Shown: positions 27,846 to 37,593 of the stretch, one piece after another
How positions within the stretch are numbered: position 1 is the first letter of the stretch
How the letters are laid out: the number at the start of each line of letters is the position of its first letter
DNA from: Jaenimonas drosophilae
Lineage: Eukaryota; Euglenozoa; Kinetoplastea; Trypanosomatida; Trypanosomatidae
Reading direction: 5' to 3'
NCBI GenBank assembly: GCA_030849065.1
Contig: JASAON010001554.1
Coordinates: 1 to 54,239, forward strand
Length of the DNA stretch: 54,239 nt
Translations under genes and position numbers: made by a program
The notes under the pieces: model-generated
Database searches by the model: none
What the model was told of the DNA's origin: nothing
What the model saw: only the letters and a program-made list of their open reading frames with translations

Positions 27846-28394
27846 ATGAGCGACAACGGTGGCTCGATGAATACGCAGGTGGCAACCGGCTGTTCCATCG
27901 TCTACGCGTCCTGTTTAATGATAGGGCTCTTCGCTCTTCTCCTGTTTAGACGAACCCAATTCCTGTTTGGCGTTTCTCGGCCTTTTCTTCAGCAGCTGAC
28001 GCTGGTCCTGATCATCATTCTCTCACCACAACTCTTCTTTCTTGGTGCCGTGCTCCCGTGGGTGGCTGCCGTCTACAACTGTGGAACGGCAATCTTCGTT
28101 GCGGCTGCCGTGCCTGGAGGAATATTTGCTTTGATGGTTCTGTTGTTCCTGTCCAGCCGAGAACCATGGCTGGAGCGTCAGTCCACATGGACACAGCCTC
28201 CCGGGGCGGTTGCCCCTCACTCATCACAAGACCTCCCATCCATGCACCTTCCAGTGGAGATGAGCAGTAGTTCTGCGTGGGTTCAGCCTCATCCCAACGC
28301 ACAATTGGCCTCACGGAAGATGTCAACCAACAATCTGCCTCCCTACGCCGATGGTAACAACAACAGGTGGATCATCTCGTCGTTACCGGCTTAG
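27846..28394 (+). CDS. Small membrane protein, unknown
   Basis: 182 residues from the ATG at 27846. Three hydrophobic segments are evident, about residues 16-36, 46-68 and 76-102. The C-terminal 75 residues are hydrophilic, rich in Ser, Pro, Gln and Asn, and probably cytosolic. Between the first two helices is a short basic turn (FRRTQ). A fourth helix is not seen. No family was recognised. It resembles tetraspan-like or TMEM proteins only in outline. Its neighbours are an EMC7-like protein and a methyltransferase, which give no hint of a role. Confidence 0.7.
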   Translation: MSDNGGSMNTQVATGCSIVYASCLMIGLFALLLFRRTQFLFGVSRPFLQQLTLVLIIILSPQLFFLGAVLPWVAAVYNCGTAIFVAAAVPGGIFALMVLLFLSSREPWLERQSTWTQPPGAVAPHSSQDLPSMHLPVEMSSSSAWVQPHPNAQLASRKMSTNNLPPYADGNNNRWIISSLPA

Positions 28395-28730
28395 TGATGA
28401 GAACCTAGAACATTGAGCTCATGCCCCCATCATGGGGTTTGATGGAGCTGCTGCTGTATGAATCCAACCACTTCTTCACAACTCCTCCACTTGAGACCGA
28501 ACGCTTGGTCTACCTCAATGCCAGCCAACTTCTTGCTCTCTTCTTCTTCTATTTCTCTTTCTTTCCCATATCAACAACGTTTACCGTAAATTAGTACTTA
28601 TAGAAGCCTCACCACGGTGCTGACTGCTGTGACGACGCGTGTTGCTACTCGCAAATCTTCTTGTGCTGGGCTTCGTACGTGGCGCAGCTGCTCGCTAGTC
28701 TCTAGTTCAGTTGTTCTGTATAACTCCACC
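28395..28730. other. Intergenic region, about 340 bp
   Basis: No gene. The next frame is open from 28617 but only with GTG. A CTCTAG acceptor candidate lies at about 28700-28705, and a long C/T tract at 28536-28568 precedes the region. Confidence 0.45.
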
Positions 28731-29462
28731 ATGTCATCTGGAAAAACGGTGAGAGGAGAAAATGGGGAGGGAAAGTCATACCAATCCATGCATTCTCTGT
28801 GGAATGAGAAGCTCAATGGTGACCCCTATGATCCCAAGAAGGGGTGGTACGGCAAGGCACTGAGTTACTGGAGCAAGTCACCAGCGACCATCAACGGAGT
28901 TCTGGGGGGCTTTCAAGAAGTTCATGGCGATGACATTCAGGAATCGAAGGCCTTCATTACTTCCCTCCCTGACCATGGAACAGGTCGCGCACTGGATTGT
29001 GGGGCTGGTATCGGGCGTGTGACGAAGCATCTACTTGCGCTTATGTATGATCAAACTGATGTCCTCGAGCCAGTGCCGCACCTACTGGAGCAAGCAAAGA
29101 CTGAGCTGGCAGGGATGCGGGTGGGGGAGTTCATGCAGTGCTCCATGGAAAATGTGGTGCTCCAGCCCAACACCTACGATTTGATTGTGGTGCAGTGGGC
29201 GGCCATCTACCTCACCGACACTGACTTCGTGAAGTTCTTTTCCCACTGCAAGGCTGCCCTCACCCCCCGTGGTTACATCTTCTTCAAGGACAACTGCGCC
29301 AACGATTCCTTCATTGTAGATGAGGCGGACTCCAGCGTCATTCGGTGCGACTCGCAGTACAAGGCATTGTTCGCGGAGGCTAAACTCCGTGTGGTGAAGG
29401 AGGCTGGCCAAACACAGTGGCCTGAGGGGCTTCTCCCGCAGAAGATGTTCGCCCTCCAGTAA
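28731..29462 (+). CDS. Protein N-terminal methyltransferase (NTM1/METTL11 type)
   Basis: S-adenosylmethionine-dependent enzyme that methylates the alpha-amino group of proteins beginning (after Met removal) with X-Pro-Lys. 243 residues from the ATG at 28731, the first ATG of the frame. Landmarks in order: a conserved N-terminal segment WYGKALSYWSKSPATINGVL, SAM motif I ALDCGAGIGRVTKHLL (about residue 88-103), post-I acidic VLEPVPHLLEQAK, a catalytic-region IVVQWAAIYLTD, FFKDN, and DSSVIRCDSQYKALF near the end. These match the known AD-003/NTMT1 signature closely, and the length is that of the family. It is probably nuclear or cytosolic. Confidence 0.93.
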   Translation: MSSGKTVRGENGEGKSYQSMHSLWNEKLNGDPYDPKKGWYGKALSYWSKSPATINGVLGGFQEVHGDDIQESKAFITSLPDHGTGRALDCGAGIGRVTKHLLALMYDQTDVLEPVPHLLEQAKTELAGMRVGEFMQCSMENVVLQPNTYDLIVVQWAAIYLTDTDFVKFFSHCKAALTPRGYIFFKDNCANDSFIVDEADSSVIRCDSQYKALFAEAKLRVVKEAGQTQWPEGLLPQKMFALQ

Positions 29463-29709
29463 AAAGACAAGAGGAGCAGCCACCCGCTGTCTGAGGGGCA
29501 CACACGCATCCCTAACATCATCTACCCGGCTAATTCACGCACTGCTGCGATATCCTACACGCTATCATTCAGAAGCATGGACGGTTTTGTTTTGATGGTG
29601 TCATGTACTTGAGTGCGCCATTCTGTTTCTTTTCTTTCTATGATGATTTTTCCTTATTTCCCTCAAGAGAGGCTTCTCGCTGTTGCCACACATTTAACGA
29701 CCTGAAGTC

Positions 29710-32013
29710 ATGAACAACTCCTTCTCAAGTCTGTCCATCATGAAGGATGGCTCACTTGTTGATGAAACTGCAGAGCAAGAGCTGTCGGTGCGCACGCATC
29801 AGGCACTCATCAATCTCGGAAAAGCTCTCCACGAGCATCCATCAGATTCCGAGACTCAAGTGCAGAAGTGTTTGGCGGAGGCGCAAACTGTTCTTCGACG
29901 GGTGGATACCTCTCGACGTCAGGCGCAGAAACTACTCCGCATTTCTCACAAGAAGTCATGCGACCTGCTTCGGGAGAAGACGGTTTCACAATCGTTTGCC
30001 AACGACTGCCGCTCCCAACTTTTACAGACGCAACAAAAACTGCGAGATGTTCATCAACGCTGTGACCAGTACGAGAAGGCCTTTGAGACGACAACGGTGG
30101 AGCTCATGAAGCTACGCCGCTTTGTACGTGCTCTTCCCTCCAACTACGTGGCCTGTGGTATGGCCTACCTAGAGAATGATCCATCCGAGGAGTTTGGCGA
30201 GATGCCGCAGATGACGGGGGCAGGGGCTCAGCAACTTGTTCCCGATCGACGCTTTGAGGAGGCCTTTCGTGATAAGATGAGGGGCATCTACTTTCATCGA
30301 CGCTACCGACATGCACGCAGACTCCACGAGGAGTCCTGCCGACGCTATGAGGAGATGTGTATGGAGCTAGAGGATGGGGGTATCTCCTGCGGCCTCGGAT
30401 CGCGGCTCAGCATAACGCCAGCATCTGCACCTCCCACTGAGGAGGCAAAGGCAACGAGCCCGCTCGCTGCCCAAAGCCAATTCCCACTGCTCATGGATAT
30501 TCCATGCAAGATCAGCTTTTCATCCACGACCCCAGACGACGATGTTCTCAAGTCTCTCATTTACCACTCTAACTTTGGTGATGTACTGTCCGACTCACGG
30601 GATGGGCTCCTGCAGCTAAGCAATCGCATGAAGTCTGCCCAGGATACCGCCGTCCGCAACCTCTACGAGGTGTTCATGAGTGCCCTACGCACCATCGCCG
30701 CAGTCTTTGACGATGAAGGAGGGAAGGTGAAGAAGTACCTTCAGAAATCGTTTGAGACGCAGGTGGTGAAGATGCAAGGCGCCCATCGAGACAACCTCAT
30801 CAGCCTTGTCCGACAGACAAATGACACCACGCGAAACATTGTGCGTGTGGAGAAGTTGCTGCTGGCCTCCGGCAAGCTACCGGCAGTGGTAGCGGTGCCA
30901 GCAACGGTGGCGGCTGAGAACGGTGGCGTTGCGTCACAGCCGGCAACGCCACGTCCAGCCAGCCCTCGCGGATCAAAACACCTGGATGAACTGTTGCACA
31001 TTCATCGAGAATTACAGATGAAGTCCGAGGCAAACAGTGTCAAGCTAAACATCACGCATGAAAACGCAGCAGCCCTGCTGGGACACCTGAAGCGTGTGAC
31101 GGACACCATTTCAGAACTGAAGGTCAGCGGGGCGGTGGCCAAGAGCGCGTGGCCCTTCACCAGTGCGGAGGAGGCCGCCGTGGATTTGCCTGGCTTGGGA
31201 AATCGCATGTCGGCGGCAGTGGACCTGGTGGTGGCCTCCATGCGCCACGCATTTCGCTCCATGGATGACGGCTCACTATCGTTGTCCGCTTCCATTCGCC
31301 CGCACTCTCCCAAGCGAGGCCGCAAAGGCAGCACGGGCCGCCCGAAACTGGTTGCATCGCCGCCACGACGCAAATCGCAGGCCGCCGCCTCACCGACCGC
31401 GGGAGGACCACCACGCGATAAGCAGCGGCTGTCTGGCGCCCCGCCCCTGAAGCTGCGGGAGCTCTCCCTAAGCGCATCAACGTCAATGGGCGCCACCACC
31501 GATGCGCTCATGACGGAGGACAGCGTCACGGAATTGATGCCAGGCGATGTGGTGATGCACTCCGCCGAAGAACACTCCACGGAGCAGGAACCACTGACCC
31601 CGGACGAGATCCTGCTGAATGACTCTACCAACAACCTGACCGCCCCTAGACGAAAGAAGGCGGATCGTCGTGTGCGTTCCAACTCACTACAGGCGCACAA
31701 GGTGTTTCAGCCATCATGGCGCCACGCGCTGAGTCCCACCAAGCTCCGTCGGGGATCCGAGCGTGACGGGGGTATTCCTCGTCCGCCCCCACCTCTGCCC
31801 CCAGCCACAGTCACGACGGGTGTGTTGTCCTCCGAGGCATCATTGCCCAGCTCGTGGTCCTGCAGCCCGAGCTTCTCCTCCATTCCCAGCTTCTTCTCCC
31901 TCCCTACCGCAGTACGCAACCGCTCGGTTCCTACGCACGTCCCAACTGCAAGTGAGCCGCGGACACCAGTGGGTATCGTTGGGGTATCCCTGTCCGTGGA
32001 CCGTTCCAGGTAG
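29710..32013 (+). CDS. Coiled-coil protein with disordered Ser/Pro-rich tail, unknown
   Basis: 767 residues from the ATG at 29710. A splice-acceptor AG (29666-29667) follows a T/C tract just upstream. Residues about 20-160 are strongly helical and coiled-coil-like. A second helical section lies at about 265-385, and a third at about 415-510. From about 515 the protein is disordered, Ser/Pro/Arg-rich and contains several SPxR/K and (S/T)P motifs that could be CDK- or MAPK-type phosphorylation sites. No enzymatic motif, membrane segment or signal peptide is seen. It may be a cytoskeletal or vesicle-linked protein of kinetoplastids. It has no recognised homologue. Confidence 0.85.
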   Translation: MNNSFSSLSIMKDGSLVDETAEQELSVRTHQALINLGKALHEHPSDSETQVQKCLAEAQTVLRRVDTSRRQAQKLLRISHKKSCDLLREKTVSQSFANDCRSQLLQTQQKLRDVHQRCDQYEKAFETTTVELMKLRRFVRALPSNYVACGMAYLENDPSEEFGEMPQMTGAGAQQLVPDRRFEEAFRDKMRGIYFHRRYRHARRLHEESCRRYEEMCMELEDGGISCGLGSRLSITPASAPPTEEAKATSPLAAQSQFPLLMDIPCKISFSSTTPDDDVLKSLIYHSNFGDVLSDSRDGLLQLSNRMKSAQDTAVRNLYEVFMSALRTIAAVFDDEGGKVKKYLQKSFETQVVKMQGAHRDNLISLVRQTNDTTRNIVRVEKLLLASGKLPAVVAVPATVAAENGGVASQPATPRPASPRGSKHLDELLHIHRELQMKSEANSVKLNITHENAAALLGHLKRVTDTISELKVSGAVAKSAWPFTSAEEAAVDLPGLGNRMSAAVDLVVASMRHAFRSMDDGSLSLSASIRPHSPKRGRKGSTGRPKLVASPPRRKSQAAASPTAGGPPRDKQRLSGAPPLKLRELSLSASTSMGATTDALMTEDSVTELMPGDVVMHSAEEHSTEQEPLTPDEILLNDSTNNLTAPRRKKADRRVRSNSLQAHKVFQPSWRHALSPTKLRRGSERDGGIPRPPPPLPPATVTTGVLSSEASLPSSWSCSPSFSSIPSFFSLPTAVRNRSVPTHVPTASEPRTPVGIVGVSLSVDRSR

Positions 32014-33094
32014 ATTTTTTTTTGGGGCGTGAATTACAACCACGTGGATGAACCAACGCGCATAGAGAGTGTGCTTGCTTTTTTTTTTTCTCTCCTCCTT
32101 CCCCACTTCCCATTCCGACCAATACCTTATATCATGTACACAGAAGGAATTCATTTTGGTGTTTTTCGCTGCTTGTTCGAGTGTTTTTTTTTGATGGTGT
32201 GTGTGTGACAAGAAGAAGAAAAAATCATGGCGTGGCTGTATCGCGTATCGCGGTCGATCAAATTTTTGATCTCTTCCGTGGCTTGCAGTACGTTGGGTCG
32301 TTCATGGGTAGATATCACTGGGCGAGGTGAATGTCACAGTGCAACTCTATTTTTCAATGAGTGAGCCTTGTCATTTCTTTGTTTTGTTGTTGTTGTTGTG
32401 TGTTCCTACACTCATACTCGCATACATACAGACACACATGTATATGTATATATATGCATATACGTGAGTGTGTATGTGCGTGTATGCCGTCGCTGCGTTC
32501 TGAGTTCTTTTTTATTTTGTTTTCGTGCGTGCCTTTCAATTTTTGTTATCATTTTTTTCCCCAACTGACTCGTTGACCCACCAAAAATCTTTTCGGCTAT
32601 TTGCCGTCGCAGTTCATGGGCCCGGAGTATACTGTGTTTGCCGGTGAGCAACGAATGTACTGAGATTCATCAATTACAATTATCTTGCGCCCTTTCCTTG
32701 ACATCACGGCTCATCAGTGGATGAAGCGACGTGTGATGTGAAGGAGAGGATGACTACGTGACGTACATATACACTTCCCCCAATAACCAGAAACAGAACA
32801 AAACAAGATCTGGCGAGTCGTCGTGTCTGTATCAATGTGAGAGTCATGCATCAAAGTGATGTCTCCCTCTTCACCCAGGGAAGTTCATGCGTCATACACA
32901 ACGAATCAAACGTGCGGAGAGTGCTCAGTGTGGCAGTCTTCGATGTCTGGTTTTCACAGAGATCTCAATAATGGTTGGATGGCTCAGGATATTCTATTGC
33001 TGCTTCTGTTCTTTCTATTTTTTTTATTGTTCTGCATTCTGCGGCTAGGTTGTTGCTACGCTTCGATACACTACCTAATTACATACTTGACGAG
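32014..33094 (+). promoter_or_regulatory. Intergenic region of 1.1 kb with trans-splice signal for prefoldin
   Basis: No gene. It contains T-runs (32018, 32079, 32184), a perfect inverted repeat GATCAAA/TTTGATC at 32256-32271, a TA/TG-rich microsatellite (about 32400-32480), and a long pyrimidine tract 33001-33040 ending in CGGCTAG, with the AG at 33047-33048, 46 bases before the prefoldin ATG. Confidence 0.55.
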
Positions 33095-33538
33095 ATGTCC
33101 GGCGCTGTCTCCGTTGCCGCTCAGGCGGATTTGATGGAGAAGGAGAAGACGGTGATGGAGCACCAACAACGCCTAGAATCCATGCGAAACACCGTGAAGA
33201 CGATGGCTACGCGCCAGGTCACTCTGCAGCGTACGAAGCGTCGTTCGGAAATCACCGTCAGCGAGCTGACGAAGCTGAAGAGCAACCACACCGTGTATAA
33301 GGGTGTGGGCCGTGCCTTTATGCTGGCTCCTGTGAATGAACTGATTGAGGAGAACAACGAGGCCATAGAGCGCAGCGAGGCGGAGGCGGCTCGCCTATCC
33401 AACGAGAAGCAGCGCGCCACGGAATTGGTAACGAAGGAGGAGTCCGACCTCCGCCGGGCCGTGGAGGAGTACGCGAGATCGGTTCAAGTGATTCAGGCGA
33501 TGCAGGCCCAGGGTCAGCAGCGCGTCGAGACGAAGTGA
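33095..33538 (+). CDS. Prefoldin subunit 1
   Basis: Beta-type subunit of the hexameric prefoldin co-chaperone, which hands unfolded actin and tubulin to the CCT chaperonin in the cytosol. 147 residues from the ATG at 33095. The same frame is open upstream from 32975, but that part lies before the trans-splice acceptor and reads through its pyrimidine tract. Two long helices (about 8-50 and 85-140) flank a beta-hairpin with the signature HTVYKGVGRAFMLAP, equivalent to the Y-x-G-V-G-R-x-F motif of PFDN1. There is no extra domain. Length is normal. Confidence 0.92.
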   Translation: MSGAVSVAAQADLMEKEKTVMEHQQRLESMRNTVKTMATRQVTLQRTKRRSEITVSELTKLKSNHTVYKGVGRAFMLAPVNELIEENNEAIERSEAEAARLSNEKQRATELVTKEESDLRRAVEEYARSVQVIQAMQAQGQQRVETK

Positions 33539-33791
33539 GAGGAACCCGCATCACATCGCTCTGTTTCTGTGGGCTGAGATGGGCTGAGTACGTGTACCTC
33601 CTCGTCCTCCAGCTCAGTAAAGTAATTCTTTTATGAACGTATTCAGTGGTGCGGCGGCGTTGTGCAACGGCCAGAGGCACGCGACGGGACGTTAAGCTCC
33701 CACATTGAACGACGTTTCTGTCCGTAGCCACCACGAAGACTTTTCATATTGCATGCTTAGACCTTCAAGGTGCCCCTGATGTGGTCCTTCT

Positions 33792-33858
33792 TGTTGCCAT
33801 ACTCTCCCTTCGTTTCACCTTCGTCATGTTATATTGGTGTATATATATATATTTTTAG
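33792..33858 (+). promoter_or_regulatory. Probable trans-splice acceptor
   Basis: A pyrimidine-rich stretch (about 33792-33835) and a TA-repeat end in ATTTTTAG, with the AG at 33857-33858, 10 bases before the ATG at 33869. This fixes the start of the GTPase gene and rules out the upstream in-frame codons. Confidence 0.65.
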
Positions 33859-33868
33859 TCCATCCACC

Positions 33869-36658
33869 ATGCTGGGTTCATCTCTCCAGCGCCTCAAGAA
33901 GCGCACGATCCCCATGGGCTTTGGCAAGCAGGATTTCTTCCGCAAGGTGAAGAATCCACGCGCGACGAAGCCGTGGAGGGATCGTGGGGTGATGGTGGCT
34001 GGTCGGGTGGAGGTGAGCTCCAACACGGACGTCCTGACGCCCTCCGGTGAAGGAACGGTCCTCGGCCGCCTCTCCACCGCGGCACCCTTGGGCATGCGCA
34101 GCCCGCACCTTCCGCCACAGGCGTCTTCCTTCTCGGCCCCGATGGGCCTCCTCCCCGACCACAACAGTGATGCAGCGGGCCAGCATGCTCTTGTTGGTGC
34201 GTCATCTGCTCCTCCGGCCTCGGTGGTGATACCTTCTGACTTGTCTATGGTTGTGGCCCCTCCCCCACTCGCGACGCTGCCATTTGGCAAGGCGCTGGAG
34301 CTCCAGGTGGACCACACCGAGAAGGTGGATGGAGCGGGGGTCCCGATACACCTCGAACAGTTTGCGCGGAAGAAAAACGGGGGCTCTAGGAGCTCCATTC
34401 TTCTCCCTCGCCACATCAACGACCTCTTTCACAAGATTATGGGCTGGTCAGAGGAGCTCGTGGAGATGGACGCGGAGAAGAATCTTAGCGGTGGCGAGGA
34501 CGGAAAGTCGGGCGACGCAACACCAAAGCTTCTGCGCCAGAAAATGAGCAATCTCACCGAGAAGATGAAGTACGGCGTGCTTCTGGATGCCCATGAGAAT
34601 GACAAGTTTGCGCTGGAACACAAGCTAGAGGTGGCTGGAAACAAGCTGGAACGTAAGTTCTTGGAGTGGGAGGGAGTCCATGTACTGGATCAAGATGCTT
34701 CCCAAGAACTACCTCATGTGCATGAGCACAAGATGTCAGTGGTGATTGACCGTCCGAGTGGCACCCACATCCCCGTTGTGAATCAGGACTGCTGCACTGG
34801 ATGTGGTGCGCTGCTTCAGGATAAGAGCGAGGATGATTTTGGCTACGTACGTCCCGGAGAAATTGAGCGCTTTGTGATGGAGGGTGAGGCCAAGGCCGTG
34901 GCCCGCCATGAGTACGCCGCTCGCATGGCCGAGCTGCAGGCGCACTGGGAGAAGAACGGTCGTCAGGTTGGTGAGGAATGGCTGGACTTCATGACCCAGG
35001 AGGAGTTTAATGCCTTTTACCGTGATCGTCGGGCACCCTTTGTGTGCCACCGCTGCCACGCGCTCGAGAATCTTGGGGTGACGGGCCGCCGAAAGGTGTT
35101 TTCAGCCCCCGACTTCACGGAGCAGCTCCGCTCACTCAAGGAGAAGCGCTGCGTGGTGGTGCTGGTCGTGGATATCACCGACTTCCCCGGTACGATGATT
35201 TATGACCTCCCAGGACTCATCAGCATGAACAATGATGTGATTATTGTGGCCAACAAGATGGATTGTATTCGCACCCGCTCCTTCAATTACGCGGGAGGGA
35301 ATCGAGCGGTGGCTGCGTCCTTGGTCTCGGAGCGCTACATTCGGAAGTGGGTGCAGGACATTGCGACACAGTTTGGCCTACCTCGGCACCAAATCAAAGA
35401 TGTTATACCGGTCTCAGCGAAGCGGGGCTGGAATGTGGAGAAGCTTATTGCTCGGATTGAGGAGGTCTCTAACCTGAACCTCCGCCGACCAACCAAACCG
35501 CTTCCCACCTACTTCGTTGGTGTGGCCAACGTGGGCAAGTCATCGGTGATCAACGCCGTGGCGCATTACTTGTTCATTCCTCAGCCACCACACCCCCAGA
35601 GCACCAAGGTCTTTTACACCAGCGTGGATGCCAAAACGGGGAAGGAGGCGGTGCGATGGAGGTGGCACACCCCACCTCACGTGAACCAGGCGGAGATGAT
35701 TGATATCCCATCCCGACATGACAAGACGGCGTCGAAGCTCATGACGGTTTCCTCACTTCCTGGCACAACGGTCTCCACCAATGCGGTGCGCATCTCCCTC
35801 ACAGGATCTTCCGAGACAAACACGTTCCTCTACGACACCCCGGGACTGCTGCCACACTGGCATCAGCAATCACCACTGACCATCCTACAAATGCGTCGAG
35901 CGCTGCAACGCAAGTTCCGCAATCCTCAATGCTTCGTCCTCATCCCGGGCCACTCACTCTTCCTGGGTGGGCTTGCGGTGGTGGATGTGGTGAAGGGGCC
36001 CCTCCGTGGCCTTCTCTTCATGGTTTACACCTCGCACAAGACGCGCAACGCCATCGTCAATACGGAGCGCTCCAGTGAGTTTTGGCAGGAGCAGTTGGGG
36101 AAAGCCCTCGACCCACCAGGATCGATGGAGCAGCTCATGGTGGACGGAACGCATCCCTCCCTCTCGGAACAGAAGACGTACCTCTTTGAATGCTACGGAA
36201 AGCACCGACGCCGCCCCAAAGCCGATGTGTATGTCTGTGGCTTGGGCTGGTGCAGCTTTTGCGTGGCAGAGCCTGCTGATGTTGTTCTGCGAGTGCGTAC
36301 ACTTCCAGGGGTGGTGCATGGCGTGCGCGAGCCGCTGAGGTACAATGATTTGCGAGCCTTCCGGCACTGGCCCAAGCTTCAGCGACGTTTTACATCGAAG
36401 GGGGTTGAGGACCGTGAAAAGGATGTGGATGATGATTCCATCAATACGGTGGTACGGTTGGTGGCCAAGGCCAACACGGAGGGCGTGTGGGAGCCACCGA
36501 TCAACGACCCTTCATCGTCAACGGCCGAGGATGGGGCGAAGCTCGAACTCACGCCAGTGGTGAAGGAGATGCATCCACGCCATGCTACTACCTCCTCTAG
36601 CCCCTTTGATGAGTTGGTGGAAGAGCTTGAAACAGCTGGCAGTACATTGAGCGCGTAG
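33869..36658 (+). CDS. Circularly permuted GTPase of the NOA1/YqeH family
   Basis: 929 residues. The G-motif order is permuted: a zinc-binding pair CxxC at 309/312 and CxxC at 393/396, then VVDITDFPG, G4 NKMD at 462-465, G5 SAK at 516-518, G1 GVANVGKSS at 551-559, and G3 DTPG at 656-659. This order and the zinc finger are those of YqeH/NOA1, a ribosome-assembly GTPase acting in mitochondria on the small subunit. The N-terminus is basic (MLGSSLQRLKKRTIPMGFGK), fitting a mitochondrial presequence. The first 300 residues are largely unique and partly disordered. The G1-G3 spacing (about 100 residues) is longer than usual, with an inserted segment. The C-terminal region has the expected RNA-binding-domain length plus an acidic tail. 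All catalytic motifs are intact. Confidence 0.94.
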   Translation: MLGSSLQRLKKRTIPMGFGKQDFFRKVKNPRATKPWRDRGVMVAGRVEVSSNTDVLTPSGEGTVLGRLSTAAPLGMRSPHLPPQASSFSAPMGLLPDHNSDAAGQHALVGASSAPPASVVIPSDLSMVVAPPPLATLPFGKALELQVDHTEKVDGAGVPIHLEQFARKKNGGSRSSILLPRHINDLFHKIMGWSEELVEMDAEKNLSGGEDGKSGDATPKLLRQKMSNLTEKMKYGVLLDAHENDKFALEHKLEVAGNKLERKFLEWEGVHVLDQDASQELPHVHEHKMSVVIDRPSGTHIPVVNQDCCTGCGALLQDKSEDDFGYVRPGEIERFVMEGEAKAVARHEYAARMAELQAHWEKNGRQVGEEWLDFMTQEEFNAFYRDRRAPFVCHRCHALENLGVTGRRKVFSAPDFTEQLRSLKEKRCVVVLVVDITDFPGTMIYDLPGLISMNNDVIIVANKMDCIRTRSFNYAGGNRAVAASLVSERYIRKWVQDIATQFGLPRHQIKDVIPVSAKRGWNVEKLIARIEEVSNLNLRRPTKPLPTYFVGVANVGKSSVINAVAHYLFIPQPPHPQSTKVFYTSVDAKTGKEAVRWRWHTPPHVNQAEMIDIPSRHDKTASKLMTVSSLPGTTVSTNAVRISLTGSSETNTFLYDTPGLLPHWHQQSPLTILQMRRALQRKFRNPQCFVLIPGHSLFLGGLAVVDVVKGPLRGLLFMVYTSHKTRNAIVNTERSSEFWQEQLGKALDPPGSMEQLMVDGTHPSLSEQKTYLFECYGKHRRRPKADVYVCGLGWCSFCVAEPADVVLRVRTLPGVVHGVREPLRYNDLRAFRHWPKLQRRFTSKGVEDREKDVDDDSINTVVRLVAKANTEGVWEPPINDPSSSTAEDGAKLELTPVVKEMHPRHATTSSSPFDELVEELETAGSTLSA

Positions 36659-36972
36659 CGAGCAGCTTCCTAAGTGACATCCTGAGAGAGGTGCTTTGAA
36701 ATCGTTAATCACAGATGAAGGAGGACCTTGAAAGAGGTGATATGAGGACATGTGCATGCCATTCTCTATTGTGTGTTGGAGTAGTACAGTGACTGTGGGT
36801 TGTTGCGCATCAATGGTTTCTGTGCTTCTCTTCCTTTTGCATGGCTGCTGAACCTTTAAGGTCTTCTTCCCACAGACAAGATCCTTCACTTGCACTAGGT
36901 AGCTTCTCTAGCATCTCCTACAATCTTCTTTTTCTACCCCCAACCTTCCTCCAACACGTGAACCTCTGCACG

Positions 36973-37593
36973 ATGGCCTTCGAAGTTCTCAAGGGAAAGA
37001 TGGACGGCGCGGTCTTTATGCTCTGCACCCTCATCGTCTTCCTTTTCGTCACAACCTCCTGCCCAGTGGCCCAGTTCCGTGGCCGAGGAATGAACGTGTA
37101 CGCAGCCGAGGAACACACACGTACGCCTGCAGCCAAACATTCCTGCATCACCGTGTGGGGCTACAAGGACAACTGCATCAAGAACACCTACGCTCAGACC
37201 GTGGGTGATATCTCCAATGGTGAGGTGAAGCGCCTCTTCCAGGTCTCCGAGGCCATGTACATTATTGGCATATTCGTTTCACTGCTGCTGATTGCGCTGA
37301 CGGGCCTGTACCTCAACGGCATGAAGCTGAAGCTCGTGCTCATCATTCTTGGGGCGGTTGAGATTGGCCTCACCCTCATTCCCTGGGCCTGCATGACTGC
37401 AGTGTGGTCCAAGGACTTCGGCACCACGTATGACAACCTGAACGAGATCACGGCCAACGCCTACACCGGAGATGCCTACATGGCCTATGGAGAGGCCCTG
37501 CGCTACCTCTTCAAGTTCAGCGCGGGCTACGGATTGACCATTGCCGCCTTCATTGTTCAGCTGTTTGGATTTGGCTGCCTCCTGGTGCTATAA
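36973..37593 (+). CDS. Amastin surface protein (first copy)
   Basis: Four-helix trypanosomatid surface glycoprotein family. 206 residues from the ATG at 36973. The frame has an earlier ATG at 36841, but splice acceptors (for example the AG at 36874-36875) lie between the two. Hydrophobic helices are at about 12-32, 94-114, 119-140 and 184-205. The first extracellular loop has the amastin signature CITVWGYKDNC (58-68), with Val in the fourth position where Leu or Phe is common. The second loop (about 142-178) is rich in Thr, Asn and Tyr. Members are regulated post-transcriptionally through long 3' UTRs in other trypanosomatids, and the 1.7 kb gap downstream is compatible with that. Confidence 0.92.
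   Translation: MAFEVLKGKMDGAVFMLCTLIVFLFVTTSCPVAQFRGRGMNVYAAEEHTRTPAAKHSCITVWGYKDNCIKNTYAQTVGDISNGEVKRLFQVSEAMYIIGIFVSLLLIALTGLYLNGMKLKLVLIILGAVEIGLTLIPWACMTAVWSKDFGTTYDNLNEITANAYTGDAYMAYGEALRYLFKFSAGYGLTIAAFIVQLFGFGCLLVL

Noticed and set aside
31002..31700. Minus-strand open frame of 232 codons
   Set aside because: Shadow of the Ser/Pro-rich tail of the coiled-coil gene on the + strand.
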